From a virus, in IMG/VR virus record IMGVR_UViG_3300030508_000013, positions 62,001 through 126,000 of that record: a stretch of 64,000 nt of DNA; one strand, given 5' to 3'. Both the position numbers and the translations under genes were made by a program. Positions 25,197 through 34,574 of the stretch are shown here, piece by piece (position 1 is the stretch's first letter; each line of letters begins with the position of its first letter). The notes below the pieces were generated by a model. It was given only the letters and a program-made list of their open reading frames with translations. It was not told the DNA's origin and ran no database searches.

Positions 25197-26222
25197 ATGG
25201 ATCTCAGGAAAGCTATTCAAAAACCAAAATACATTACTCTGTCGGAGCTTATCTTTTCACCACGTCCGACTGGTTTAGTAGCAGAGGTTTCAACCGAAGG
25301 TATTGTGGATAATGTTACACAGCGATTCCGTAATCTGTTTGAAAAAAGAGAAAAAGAAGTACATGAAGAAATAATTAACGGTGAACAAGTTCTTACGAAA
25401 GTAGATAACATTCGTGCAATGTTAGAAAATAAGAACGATTTACGAAATGACCCTTCTCAAGTAAGATTAGGAATATATGCTAAGTGGGTTTCTATTCACG
25501 GTGTAATTCTTGATGACGCAGATGCGGTATTAAAAGAACTGCTTAGATTAAAAGACTTAGTTGATCTTTACAATACCGCTTATATTCCCGCATTAAATAA
25601 CTTATTCAATTACATCGCCGATAATGTTTTAAAACAAGCTCTAAACAATCCAGTAGAAGCAATTGACACTTATGAACAATCCCCTGATTTCTTTCCTAAA
25701 CAATTTAATCGCGTATTAAAAAGACGGCGTAAAGGCGTTGTGGGCGGAAACGTTACGGATGTAAAAGGAAGTGATAACTACATTGGAGATTGGTATATTG
25801 GGTCTATTTCAGATAGTTCGAATTTAGCAAAATGTACGTTAGATATTTCACTTCACTATGATCTTACAGTTAAAAAGATTAAGGAAGCACATCTTCAACC
25901 ATATTCAAAAGAAGAGATTGAAAGTATTCTTGCTGTGGTTAGTGAGATAGCAAAATCAACAATCAGTGTTTCGCAATATAGTAAATCAGACGATAGCTTC
26001 AAAAAGGTTTATCATGACATTGCCGAGTTAGAAAAGAAATATACTCGATGGGATAGTCAAGGTAAAAGGACAATAGAAGAGAAAGCAGTGCACGATTGCG
26101 TGATGATTGCGCATACAGCATTTTGGGAAGTAGAAGAATTTATAGCGGATACAGCTGTGTTTAACCACATCTGTCGTGTGGTATTGAAGATTTGTGAACA
26201 CTCCATTCACCGCATGGTTTAA
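25197..26222 (+). CDS. internal head/core protein-like paralogue B
   Basis: 341 residues, clearly duplicated from the gene before it: AKWVSIHGVILDDADAVLKE, TAYIPALNNLFNYIADNVLK, KRRRKGVVGGNVTDVKGSDN and the C-terminal CEHSIHRMV. A possible processing site VSTE/GIVD at residue ~39 would leave a mature ~300-residue core protein. The genes are 13 bases apart. Confidence 0.6.
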   Translation: MDLRKAIQKPKYITLSELIFSPRPTGLVAEVSTEGIVDNVTQRFRNLFEKREKEVHEEIINGEQVLTKVDNIRAMLENKNDLRNDPSQVRLGIYAKWVSIHGVILDDADAVLKELLRLKDLVDLYNTAYIPALNNLFNYIADNVLKQALNNPVEAIDTYEQSPDFFPKQFNRVLKRRRKGVVGGNVTDVKGSDNYIGDWYIGSISDSSNLAKCTLDISLHYDLTVKKIKEAHLQPYSKEEIESILAVVSEIAKSTISVSQYSKSDDSFKKVYHDIAELEKKYTRWDSQGKRTIEEKAVHDCVMIAHTAFWEVEEFIADTAVFNHICRVVLKICEHSIHRMV

Positions 26223-26240
26223 ATAAATTAGGAGCACGTT

Positions 26241-28262
26241 ATGTTTGGCATAGGCGCAAAGTTGCGAAGAATGGTAGGTAGCATTAAGATACGGGCATCT
26301 GGCGATATTATAAAAATAGATGGTCTCCCAGCCGATGTTATTAATAATAGTATTAAAGAATATTGGGAATCAAAACAGATCGGCACGTGGATGTTTAACA
26401 CAATCACTAGCGATAGTTTAAGTTTCCATAGTTTCTTTCTACCTGATTTCGCGTACGTCATTAACACGCTTATTTTAGAAAATAAAGGGCAGCGAAATAT
26501 CCGTGCTTTAAGAAAACTGTATGCTGATCTATTTACGAATACTTGGTTAGGGGAAACCGTAAAAGACTATCCAAATATTTTAAATTTACATAATCTAAAT
26601 AGATTGAATATAACTCTGCTTGATAAGCAGATGGAGTTTTTAAAAACTTATAATGAGTTAGTGCCGAAGTGGAGACTGCAAGGTTTTGCTTTAGGTGCAA
26701 AACCTGGTGTGGGTAAGACCCTCTGTTGTGTTGCGTTGGGCGAATGTTTAGATGCTGATGTTAAAATTTTCATTGTGCCTAAGAACGCAGTAAGAAGTGT
26801 GTGGGTAGATACTCTAAAAACACGTCTAGTGAAACCTCCTGAAGTATGGGATTCCTTAATGGGAACACTCCCTCCAAAAGGTTTAAGCTATTATATTTTT
26901 CACTATGACGCTTTAGATAAAGCCATTGAATTTGCAAAGACTGCCCGTTGTAGTAAACCTTTTATTGCGTTAGATGAATCCCATAATTTTAATGAATGGA
27001 CTTCTAATCGAACCCAAGCATTTATTAAGCTTTGCCAGATAACGAAATGTCAACATGTTGTTTGGTCATCCGGTACTTTAGTTAAAGCAATTGGTAAAGA
27101 AGTGATGCCTTTATTAACCACGATCGATGTAATGTTTACATCTGATGTAGCAGAACGCTTTAAGAAAATTTATGGCATGAATGCTTCTCGCGCAGCAGAT
27201 ATTTTAAGACATCGTTTAGGACTTGTTACGTTTAAAGCTGAACGTGCTGACGACGTAGAAAAAGCAATTGAACGCGAAATAAAGATTAAGATTCCAAATG
27301 GAAACGATTATACATTAGAATCTATTCGCGTATTGATGTCAGATTACATTAAGAAACAGTTAGCGTATTATCAGGCTAATATGGCTCAATTTACTAGGCA
27401 TTATAATTATTGCTTGGATGTGTTTGAGAAAACACTAAAGACACCAGAACAACATCAAGAATTAAAGACTTATAAACGATATGTTAAACAGATTCAAAGA
27501 GAATATGATCCTGTCCTCATGAAAGAACAAGTGTTGTTTTGTAATAAATACGAACTAACACAAATTGTTCCGGCTTTACAAAACGATTTAAAAAATGAGT
27601 TTAAGAATCTACGTTCTATTGTTAAATATTATTTCTTAAAAGTACAAGGTGAAGCTTTAGGAAGAGTATTTGGTAAGATGCGGATGCAGTGTAATCTAGA
27701 CATGGTAAAATATACCAAGATGGAAGACGTTATTGAAGCTGCTGTGAAGAAGACTTTAGTATTCACAAGTTATGTAGAAGTGGTGGATGAAACTTATAAA
27801 TACCTTACTGATTTAGGTTTTAAACCACTACGTGTTTACGGTGCTACAAATAACGATCTTACTAGCATTCTGAATGATTTCAAAAACGATCCAGATGCAA
27901 ATCCTGTTATTGCAACGTTTCAATCATTATCTACCGCTGTGCCGATGATTGAGGCTAATACAGAGATTTTTTTGAACAGTCCGTTTAGACCGCACGAACG
28001 CGAGCAAACCATAGCTCGCGTGGACCGGCGTGGGCAAGATACTCAATGTAGAATTTTTGATTATTTTTTAGACACTGGAGATCAGCCAAATATTTCTACT
28101 CGTTCTAAAGATATCATGAAGATGGCTGAAGAAATGGTAGATGCAATATTAGGTGGTCCAAATCCGCATCTATCTGATCATGTGGCTGCTGAAAGTTTAA
28201 CGGACTATCTCGAAGGAGCAAATTCTGTTTCACTTGTTCCTCAATATGTAAACTGGACATAA
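26241..28262 (+). CDS. superfamily 2 (SNF2-like) helicase
   Basis: 673 residues with helicase motifs in order: LGAKPGVGKTLCCVALGE (Walker A, ~residues 152-169), IFIVPKNAVRSVW (Ia), FIALDESHNF (DEAH-type box as DESH), VVWSSGTLV (motif III), then KTLVFTSYVEVVDE (IV), VIATFQSLSTAVPMIEAN (V) and ARVDRRGQDTQCRIFDY (VI, the R-RRGQ form typical of SNF2/Swi2). It may remodel nucleoprotein or act in replication, recombination or transcription. Co-transcribed with the head paralogues. Confidence 0.8.
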   Translation: MFGIGAKLRRMVGSIKIRASGDIIKIDGLPADVINNSIKEYWESKQIGTWMFNTITSDSLSFHSFFLPDFAYVINTLILENKGQRNIRALRKLYADLFTNTWLGETVKDYPNILNLHNLNRLNITLLDKQMEFLKTYNELVPKWRLQGFALGAKPGVGKTLCCVALGECLDADVKIFIVPKNAVRSVWVDTLKTRLVKPPEVWDSLMGTLPPKGLSYYIFHYDALDKAIEFAKTARCSKPFIALDESHNFNEWTSNRTQAFIKLCQITKCQHVVWSSGTLVKAIGKEVMPLLTTIDVMFTSDVAERFKKIYGMNASRAADILRHRLGLVTFKAERADDVEKAIEREIKIKIPNGNDYTLESIRVLMSDYIKKQLAYYQANMAQFTRHYNYCLDVFEKTLKTPEQHQELKTYKRYVKQIQREYDPVLMKEQVLFCNKYELTQIVPALQNDLKNEFKNLRSIVKYYFLKVQGEALGRVFGKMRMQCNLDMVKYTKMEDVIEAAVKKTLVFTSYVEVVDETYKYLTDLGFKPLRVYGATNNDLTSILNDFKNDPDANPVIATFQSLSTAVPMIEANTEIFLNSPFRPHEREQTIARVDRRGQDTQCRIFDYFLDTGDQPNISTRSKDIMKMAEEMVDAILGGPNPHLSDHVAAESLTDYLEGANSVSLVPQYVNWT

Positions 28263-28265
28263 ATC

Positions 28266-28571
28266 ATGCATAAGTTATTAGTTGATAATGCCGTAGAAGT
28301 ATGTCGTAAACGAAAACAAGAAGGAGACTGTATAATTACTCCTTCTTTATCAATTGGTCTCTACGAAGAAGCAATAGTTACTATGGCGGCTGAACTAGAG
28401 GAACTACGTGATTCAAGCACTTTGCCAAAAGGATGGCGCTGGTTAGAACTAGGCGAAGAAACTAACTATGGAGATTTTTGTTGTGACCCACGTGCAGCGC
28501 CTGTTAGAATTACTGAAGGCACTTTGATTATGAATGAACGCAATCACCCAGTTCGTAGAAGGAGTACATAA
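28266..28571 (+). CDS. hypothetical protein
   Basis: 101 residues. Helical N-terminus (EVCRKRKQEGD; YEEAIVTMAAELEELRDS) and a C-terminal strand region. No family recognised. Its stop shares a base with the next ATG (TAATG), so translation is coupled. Confidence 0.55.
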   Translation: MHKLLVDNAVEVCRKRKQEGDCIITPSLSIGLYEEAIVTMAAELEELRDSSTLPKGWRWLELGEETNYGDFCCDPRAAPVRITEGTLIMNERNHPVRRRST

Positions 28572-28900
28572 TGAAAAAAGCAACAATAGCTCCAGCTTAT
28601 GTTGCTTTATTTGCTGGATTGTCAGATGTGGCTCAGAAACACGGCTATGCTTTAGCTGCTCATGGAAGTTTAGTAACTGATTTTGATATTGTTGCTGTTC
28701 CATGGACACCAGGTGCTGTAAGTGCAGAAGAGTTAGTAACTGCTATAGCAAAACATCTTACTGTCTGTTCTGAAAAAGTTCTACCAGGACTTTAAGAACC
28801 TGAAGTAAAGCCACATGGTCGTCTAGCATGGTTAATTCCTCTGAAGTGGGGCGCGATAGATATTAGTGTAATACCTAGAGTAATTGCGGAGTTGACATAA
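28571..28900 (+). pseudogene. nucleotidyltransferase-like protein interrupted by an in-frame TAA
   Basis: Codons 1-74 include KHGYALAAHGSLVTDFDIVAVPW, the GS...D-D signature of small phage nucleotidyltransferase-fold proteins. A TAA at 28793-28795 stops it, but the same frame continues for 34 codons (PEVKPHGRLAWLIPLKWGAI, then DISVIPR) to a TAA at 28898 in the spot where the family normally ends. The full reading would be 109 residues. Either a nonsense mutation, a read-through site or a sequence error. Confidence 0.6.
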
Positions 28901-29254
28901 TGACTGACATTAAGTACTTTATACTTGTTAATATATTTCACAATAACATAATAGACGCTATAAATAGTAGCATCGAATTAGGTAGTATTCTATTTATGTG
29001 TTTAAGTGTAAGAAGAATTCTTATTGATAAGCAAGTAAAAGGTGTTAGTATTTTTCAGCTACATGGGGATGGGTTATGGTGCGTGGTTTGCTTACTTTTG
29101 CGGTGCAGTAAACCAGCCAATATCTTACAGACTAAGTAGTTTTTACGTACTAGTAAATCTAGTGTGGCTTGTGTTATTTTTCTGTTATAAGCCACAATCA
29201 AAATTTACTAAATACATATTGTCTTTGATAAAAATTAATCCTGCTAAGGAGTAA
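28900..29254 (+). pseudogene. PQ-loop/SWEET-like small membrane protein, frameshifted
   Basis: The first frame gives a transmembrane helix then RRILIDKQVKGVSIFQ; the second gives SYMGMGYGAWFAYFCGAV and a further helix VLVNLVWLVLFFCYK. Joined at the T5 run near 29050 (one T fewer restores the frame), they make one ~117-residue, three-helix protein with the K-KGVS-F turn typical of SemiSWEET/PQ-loop repeats. As written it needs a +1 shift. Confidence 0.55.
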
Positions 29255-29260
29255 TAAAAA

Positions 29261-30202
29261 ATGAGTTTATTTAGGAAAGTTGTTAATGACGTGTGTACTG
29301 GCATAGATGGTGTTTCTGTAGACCCTGCCAGATTGATTGGTTATGGTTTTGTTCTTGTAGCTGCCAATGTTTGGTTAGGCGCTACTGTTTACGAGATTTG
29401 GAAAACTGGTCATTTTGATGGTACTAACTTTGCAATCAGCTTAGCGGGCGTTGCTACTGCGTTAATGGCCGCTGCTGGTGGAGTAGCCTTTAAGAGTTCT
29501 ACGGAGCCTACAGCCGTTTCTACGCCATCTGTAACACCTCCAACTACAGCTGCTACCACTCCTGCTAAACCTGATGCTGATTCGGACGATAATGTAGCGG
29601 CTGGTATTCCTGCGCCTAGTCCAGCCGCTACTACAACACCCTCAGGCGTACAAACAGGAATACTCAGTAATCCTTCAGGTATTGATAATACATTAATATC
29701 TAGTCCGACCGCTACTTCTCTTACAGCACAAACAGTTGACACTAGTCTTACTCTTCAAAATAGTGACGGTCAACAAAAAGCAGTATTAATCCCGCAATTT
29801 TCTTTTGCAAAAGATACAAATAAATCTGCTATTATTAATCCTTATCCGCAAGACCTAAGAGAAGGAATAAGAGACACTAGCGAATCGTCAGATTCTGAAC
29901 GTTTAATATACGCTAATCAAGTTCCGTTATTCTCTATTGTTTGGACAACAGCCGGTAAACTAATAACAGCGGAAGATGTTGTTGAAACATCTACTCCTGT
30001 TCCATTGCCGGTTATCGGTGTAATTGATTTGGTGGATGATTCTGTTGCGTCGGTAATCACTAGTACTAGTTACCCTAAACCACGTCCCGTATTTCCACAA
30101 AGTAGATTAGTGACAGATAATAACGAAGTTACAGAAAAGCCACATAAACGTCCTGTTATAAAAGGTGGTACTATTATACCAGATAAAGTTTTAAAGAAAT
30201 AA
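29261..30202 (+). CDS. membrane protein with long Pro/Thr/Ala-rich tail
   Basis: 313 residues. Two transmembrane segments at ~23-45 (LIGYGFVLVAANVWLGATVYE) and ~57-80 (AISLAGVATALMAAAGGVAF), arranged like a small holin or phage inner-membrane protein, followed by ~230 residues of disordered Pro/Thr/Ser/Ala-rich sequence ending in a basic stretch. AAGGAG precedes the ATG. Function not assigned. Confidence 0.6.
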   Translation: MSLFRKVVNDVCTGIDGVSVDPARLIGYGFVLVAANVWLGATVYEIWKTGHFDGTNFAISLAGVATALMAAAGGVAFKSSTEPTAVSTPSVTPPTTAATTPAKPDADSDDNVAAGIPAPSPAATTTPSGVQTGILSNPSGIDNTLISSPTATSLTAQTVDTSLTLQNSDGQQKAVLIPQFSFAKDTNKSAIINPYPQDLREGIRDTSESSDSERLIYANQVPLFSIVWTTAGKLITAEDVVETSTPVPLPVIGVIDLVDDSVASVITSTSYPKPRPVFPQSRLVTDNNEVTEKPHKRPVIKGGTIIPDKVLKK

Positions 30203-30253
30203 CCCTAAATAATTTGATACGTTTATCAAACACTACAGTTATTGGAATATAAA

Positions 30254-31648
30254 ATGAGCGCACCTGACACCGCATTAGAAACTGAAAAAATCCCAATGGT
30301 AATTAAGATCGATAATTCGTTTAGCCCAGAACCACTGACAGAATTTGAAGGTGATGTTGCTTCTACTGGAGCAGAACAAGAAGAATTAACATACGACAAA
30401 CAAGAAATATCTGTTGTTGCTGAATCGCTTTCAGTATACGCGGATGAACTGGCACATTTGATTCAGTCGAAAACAGGTACTGCTGACACACTGAGTTTGA
30501 TTCGTTTCGGTGCTCAGCAACAACTTAATCGTGTGGATTTCAGATTACCATCTATTGGTTTGGAGAGCGCTGATCTTGATATATTTCAGCAACATCAAAT
30601 AGTGTTAGAAGGTATTAAAGAGTTTCTTTCAAAACTAAGAGACTACTCCAATAAAATCAGGAAACATTGGAAAGATATTCTGCAAGATACTTTCACAACA
30701 ACGCAGGGTATGATTGGCAAGTACGAAAGTGTGTTGGCTACATCTAAACAGACTTTTGATTCCGCTAAAGATTCGTTTAAAGGACATGAACATACTGCTA
30801 GCTTAACAGAACTTTGGTATCACTTCTCTACTGGAAAAGGAGAAGTAAAAAATATCATTGAAGCAATCAAAAAAGATTTAGAATTATCTAAATATGTTCT
30901 TACTATCTATCCTGCGAAGATTATGCAAGTGCAAGATCGATTTAGTAATGCGTTTGCTGGTGCACAGGGTGTCGAGCCAACTACTGTAGCTGCAATTGCG
31001 AAAAAATTAGAAGCTGTTCCTGTGCCAGCTGATCTTTTTGATAATCGTTTCTTAGAAGAAGGAAAGCCATATCTGAGTGTTACTGGTTTAGAAACAAAAA
31101 CTGGGTCTGTACGTAATCCATTAAGTATCGGGGAAACTGGTAAAGCATTTGATAGGCTTGCTAGATTAGCATCAACAAAATATGTAATAGAAGCTGGTAG
31201 TCTGAAACATAGTGGAAAGAAAGTGTTACGGCAATTAGGCGGTGAATTTGCTGGTGTTTCGATGGGTGCTGATGTTAAGTTAAGTACAAATGAAATTGGC
31301 ATGGTGCTTAAGTTCGGTCAGCAATACATTAACAATGTCAAACAGTATCTGGGATTGATTTCAAACTTCAAGCCGTATGAAGGACATTTTTATACATGGT
31401 TAGATTCAATCATGTCTTCTGGTAATTATGAAAAATTATCTAATGAAGTTCAGGATCTGATCGATCAGTTTGAAATGGTAGATTTCAATATCTGGAGATG
31501 TTTCACTAGCCCAGCAAGATCTGAAATTGCTCGTTCGTTGAAAGGCGCTAAGTACTGTGCTTATCTTGCTCAACGAATGACTAAGCATGCGGGATCTACA
31601 CCAACTCCAACGCCAGCTGTTGAACCAACTGAAACACCTACTGAATAA
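30254..31648 (+). CDS. internal head/core protein-like paralogue C
   Basis: 464 residues from the ATG at 30254 (GGAATATAAA upstream; a TTG four codons earlier is less likely). Helical and coiled-coil, with an acidic N-terminus. FRLPSIGLE/SADLDIF near residue 102 is a possible prohead-protease site. The tail is PTPTPAVEPTETPTE. Its overall plan resembles internal head proteins of phiKZ-like phages and the paralogues at 24-26 kb; the match is of style rather than clear homology. Confidence 0.55.
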   Translation: MSAPDTALETEKIPMVIKIDNSFSPEPLTEFEGDVASTGAEQEELTYDKQEISVVAESLSVYADELAHLIQSKTGTADTLSLIRFGAQQQLNRVDFRLPSIGLESADLDIFQQHQIVLEGIKEFLSKLRDYSNKIRKHWKDILQDTFTTTQGMIGKYESVLATSKQTFDSAKDSFKGHEHTASLTELWYHFSTGKGEVKNIIEAIKKDLELSKYVLTIYPAKIMQVQDRFSNAFAGAQGVEPTTVAAIAKKLEAVPVPADLFDNRFLEEGKPYLSVTGLETKTGSVRNPLSIGETGKAFDRLARLASTKYVIEAGSLKHSGKKVLRQLGGEFAGVSMGADVKLSTNEIGMVLKFGQQYINNVKQYLGLISNFKPYEGHFYTWLDSIMSSGNYEKLSNEVQDLIDQFEMVDFNIWRCFTSPARSEIARSLKGAKYCAYLAQRMTKHAGSTPTPTPAVEPTETPTE

Positions 31649-31666
31649 ACAAAAAAAATAGGTAAG

Positions 31667-31702
31667 TAGACGTGAGGGTTTTACCCTCACGTCTATATGC
31701 CG
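31667..31702 (+). terminator. hairpin terminator with TATGCCG
   Basis: 12-bp perfect stem TAGACGTGAGGG / CCCTCACGTCTA with a TTTTA loop, preceded by an A8 run and followed by TATGCCG. It separates convergent transcription units and has the same layout as the terminator at 11796. Confidence 0.8.
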
Positions 31703-31709
31703 CTTACGA

Positions 31710-31880
31710 TTAAGATTTGTTAGACGGCGTCTTAACCAAACCGGCGCGTTCAAGATTAACAATCTCTTGATATTCAGCATCCGCATTTATTTTGCGAGCA
31801 ATAGATTGCAAAACTTCAAATGCAGCTACCGACAGGAACGTGGCCAAACATATTCCCGATACTTTTACCATTGCGTTCAT
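31710..31880 (-). CDS. small membrane or secreted protein
   Basis: 56 residues: MNAMVKVSGICLATFLSVAA gives a hydrophobic N-terminus, then a short charged tail ending LVKTPSNKS. Ribosome site AGGAATAAAAC. Not recognised. Confidence 0.5.
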   Translation of the reverse strand: MNAMVKVSGICLATFLSVAAFEVLQSIARKINADAEYQEIVNLERAGLVKTPSNKS

Positions 31881-31908
31881 GTTTTATTCCTATTTATGTT
31901 ATTGGTTA

Positions 31909-32619
31909 TTAACGATATGCAACCGTGTGATATTGCGCTGGTGCGTACAACACGTGCGGCTGCGTATAAACAGTGCGTGCTGGTTGTGCTGCTCGATACC
32001 GATACATGACTCTCAGCGGCGTATAGCCAGGCCTATTGACATAATAGACAGTAGGCTTTAGACCAAGTGGATCGCCGTCGCTGTATGTAGGAGCAGCAGG
32101 CTTTGCTTCCTGTTGTTCTTTCTGCTCCTGTGACGCTTCGTCAGGTGTTAGTTCTTCTTCACCCTTTGATAGAGATTCAGGGACAGTGACCGGCAACACT
32201 GTGTGATTATCAGACGCTGCTGGTTTTTCTTGTTGCGCTGGAACAGTTAGTTGTGGAGCTACGTTGTAAGGTTGGCCCCTGTAAGTATTCGGCGACACAT
32301 ACGCTTGCGGGGCAGGTAGGTATCGATAAACCGGCTGTTGTTGAGGTTGTTGAGCAACAGCCAATTGAGCTTTCAGGTGAGCAATCTTTTCCGCCTGAAA
32401 GGTTTCAATCGTGTGTGCCATTAGTTGCTGTTGTGCGGCTTGTTGGTGCGAAAGCATCTGTTGTTGCATTAGTGCTTTGTAGGCCGTCGCTTCATCGATT
32501 TCGTCAGCGCTAGCCCGCTGACAGAACGCAGCAATACCAACCACTACGATCGCCACGGTAATGAATAGCTTCGCACAGGCTACATTCAGCGCGTGCAAGT
32601 CTTTAGAAATTACACTCAT
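31909..32619 (-). CDS. exported Gln/Pro-rich protein
   Basis: 236 residues. N-terminal membrane or signal segment LFITVAIVVVGIAAFCQRASA (cleavable-looking after ASA), then a Gln-rich helix (MQQQMLSHQQAAQQQLMAH), and a low-complexity Pro/Gln/Tyr tail. Its codon use is richer in G/C than most surrounding genes. Likely periplasmic or virion-associated; no family. Confidence 0.55.
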   Translation of the reverse strand: MSVISKDLHALNVACAKLFITVAIVVVGIAAFCQRASADEIDEATAYKALMQQQMLSHQQAAQQQLMAHTIETFQAEKIAHLKAQLAVAQQPQQQPVYRYLPAPQAYVSPNTYRGQPYNVAPQLTVPAQQEKPAASDNHTVLPVTVPESLSKGEEELTPDEASQEQKEQQEAKPAAPTYSDGDPLGLKPTVYYVNRPGYTPLRVMYRYRAAQPARTVYTQPHVLYAPAQYHTVAYR

Positions 32620-32650
32620 GATATTTCTCCTGAATAATTAAAAAATTGTA

Positions 32651-32935
32651 TTACGAATTTACCACTACACGATGAGCAGCCATCCATTCTTCTTTGCTGA
32701 TGATTACTGTGCATTCGCAGCAACCAAAAGATAGCTTGGCAGCGATTTCATCAGACCCAGCTACTGGCGAGACACCGATTAATTCAACGTAACCATCACG
32801 TTGCGTGTTCGTTGCCAACTGGAGTGCAATCTTTGTTAGCTTGTGTTCGACTTCTTGAAAATCCATCCACGTCAGGGTTTCATCAGCCAATGATTGCGTC
32901 CAACGCTGTGCCGCTACTTGATTCATCCTAAGCAT
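32651..32935 (-). CDS. hypothetical protein
   Basis: 94 residues, soluble. Contains a CCEC cluster in a strand (SFGCCECTVIISKEEW). A promoter-like motif lies ~54 bases upstream. Not recognised. Confidence 0.55.
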   Translation of the reverse strand: MLRMNQVAAQRWTQSLADETLTWMDFQEVEHKLTKIALQLATNTQRDGYVELIGVSPVAGSDEIAAKLSFGCCECTVIISKEEWMAAHRVVVNS

Positions 32936-32988
32936 TTAAATCTCCTTGAGTTGTCAATGTTCGAGATATATACTCAAACTCACCGAAG

Positions 32989-33015
32989 TTATATATGTCT
33001 GAAAAAATCTGGAAT
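32989..33015 (-). promoter_or_regulatory. recurrent promoter-like motif
   Basis: Minus strand CCAGATTTTTTCAGACATATATAAC (core TTTCAGACATATATA). It lies between the stop of the repeat-protein gene and the start of the gene at 32935. Confidence 0.65.
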
Positions 33016-33028
33016 ACAACTTTTATGT

Positions 33029-33847
33029 TTATAGACTATATTTGTAGCTTTTCGTTTGCGCCAAGGTAAATCCCATTTCCTTGGCTACTTCTAAACACAT
33101 AGCTTGATTGCGAATATAACGTAGCGCGAAACTGTTTTCTGAAACAGCAGCTAAACAAATTTCTTTTGTTTGAATTTTCGCATGTCTAAAAGTATGTACG
33201 TTAGCTTCAACAGCAATAGAACACATGTTTAATGTTTGCCTATCAATGTATTCCAGTACGCTCGGTGCGTTTTCAATTGCTGTAAGACAAATCTCTTCAG
33301 TTTTATCCCTAACGTAACGGAATGAAGAGTAGTCCTTCGATAGAGCAAACATGATTAATTCTTTAGTCTGATCTTCGACATACTTCAAAGCATCTGGATT
33401 TTGATTTAAGGCTTCGTAACAAATCTTCTCAGTCTTATCCTTGACATGTTTTAGAAACAAACCATTTTGTCTAACTGCTTCCAGACATATTTCTTCTGTT
33501 TGGAATTCAGCATATAGGAAGGCGTGATAATCTGTCTGAACTGCTATAAGACAAATCTTCTCCGTTTGTGTCTCTACAAATTCAATAGCGAGATAATTTT
33601 GTCTTATTGCTTTGATGCATTGTCTTTCAGTTTGGTCGACTACAAACTCTAAAGCCAACCCATTTTGATGTAATGCCGTACTGATTATTTTTTTAGTTTT
33701 ATGTTCAACAAATTCTAAAGCTAACCCGCATTCCTTAACAGCAAGCAAACATATATCTTCTGTTTGATTTTTAATACGCTGCAATATCATTCCGTTGTTA
33801 ACAACAAGAAACATAGATTGTAAGTCGCTTACCATTTTTAAGAACAT
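33029..33847 (-). CDS. DUF4116-like tandem-repeat protein
   Basis: 272 residues made almost wholly of ~10 copies of a 23-residue helical repeat with the pattern QTE-ICL-AV-QNG-AL-+V (for example KTEKICYEALNQNPDALKYV). This resembles DUF4116 repeats found in proteins of large DNA viruses and some bacteria. Such repeats build protein-binding solenoids; the partner is unknown. Confidence 0.7.
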   Translation of the reverse strand: MFLKMVSDLQSMFLVVNNGMILQRIKNQTEDICLLAVKECGLALEFVEHKTKKIISTALHQNGLALEFVVDQTERQCIKAIRQNYLAIEFVETQTEKICLIAVQTDYHAFLYAEFQTEEICLEAVRQNGLFLKHVKDKTEKICYEALNQNPDALKYVEDQTKELIMFALSKDYSSFRYVRDKTEEICLTAIENAPSVLEYIDRQTLNMCSIAVEANVHTFRHAKIQTKEICLAAVSENSFALRYIRNQAMCLEVAKEMGFTLAQTKSYKYSL

Positions 33848-33976
33848 TTAATTTCTCCTTTATGAAATTATAATTCAATATAAACAACATAAAACAATAT
33901 TTATTTCACATACAAAACTAACATAGTCTGCATGTGAAATAAATATCAGTACAGTGCAGATATCATAAATCGATAT

Positions 33977-34561
33977 CTACTCTTTTGGCGTGTCGATTAC
34001 AATAGATTTACCTTTTACACCATAACGATACACATAAATGGTAATTTTTTGTAATGTCACGACATAGTCAAATGTATAACCAGCAATGAGCTTTGAAAGT
34101 GCAACGTAAGCAGTGAGTTCGCTATTTAGTTTTTTATTACCACGTGCTAGTAAATTTGCATCAAAGTAACGCATGCTTTTTTGAAGCTGCTCAATGTTTA
34201 AACCTTCTCCACTAATTTGTGCGTTGTTAACAGAAGTAATTATGTTCGTAAGACTTAGTTCTAGATAACTATTAACATCCGTATAATCGAATATATCGAG
34301 GACTACTGTGCCAATGCAATTATTGTCAGTTAATGCATCCGATGTTTTAAATAATTGAATATCGACATGTTTTTCTCGCAATTGAAGCACGTAGGTAATA
34401 GACACACCTGATAAATAAGGGCGCGATGCTAGAACATCATCGATGAATTCCATAATTACACTTAACCGGTCAAGCGTTGTGTACTCAGTTAACACAGTAC
34501 GTAGTAGCCACGTGCCTATTACACAAACATATGTAAGTGGTTTTAGTAAAGACATTTTCAT
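33977..34561 (-). CDS. hypothetical protein
   Basis: About 194 residues from MKMSLLKPLTYVCVIGTWLL at 34561 (AAGGAAACCAG upstream). N-terminal hydrophobic segment, possibly a signal anchor, then an alpha/beta soluble region. No family recognised. Confidence 0.55.
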   Translation of the reverse strand: MKMSLLKPLTYVCVIGTWLLRTVLTEYTTLDRLSVIMEFIDDVLASRPYLSGVSITYVLQLREKHVDIQLFKTSDALTDNNCIGTVVLDIFDYTDVNSYLELSLTNIITSVNNAQISGEGLNIEQLQKSMRYFDANLLARGNKKLNSELTAYVALSKLIAGYTFDYVVTLQKITIYVYRYGVKGKSIVIDTPKE

Positions 34562-34574
34562 CTGGTTTCCTTTT

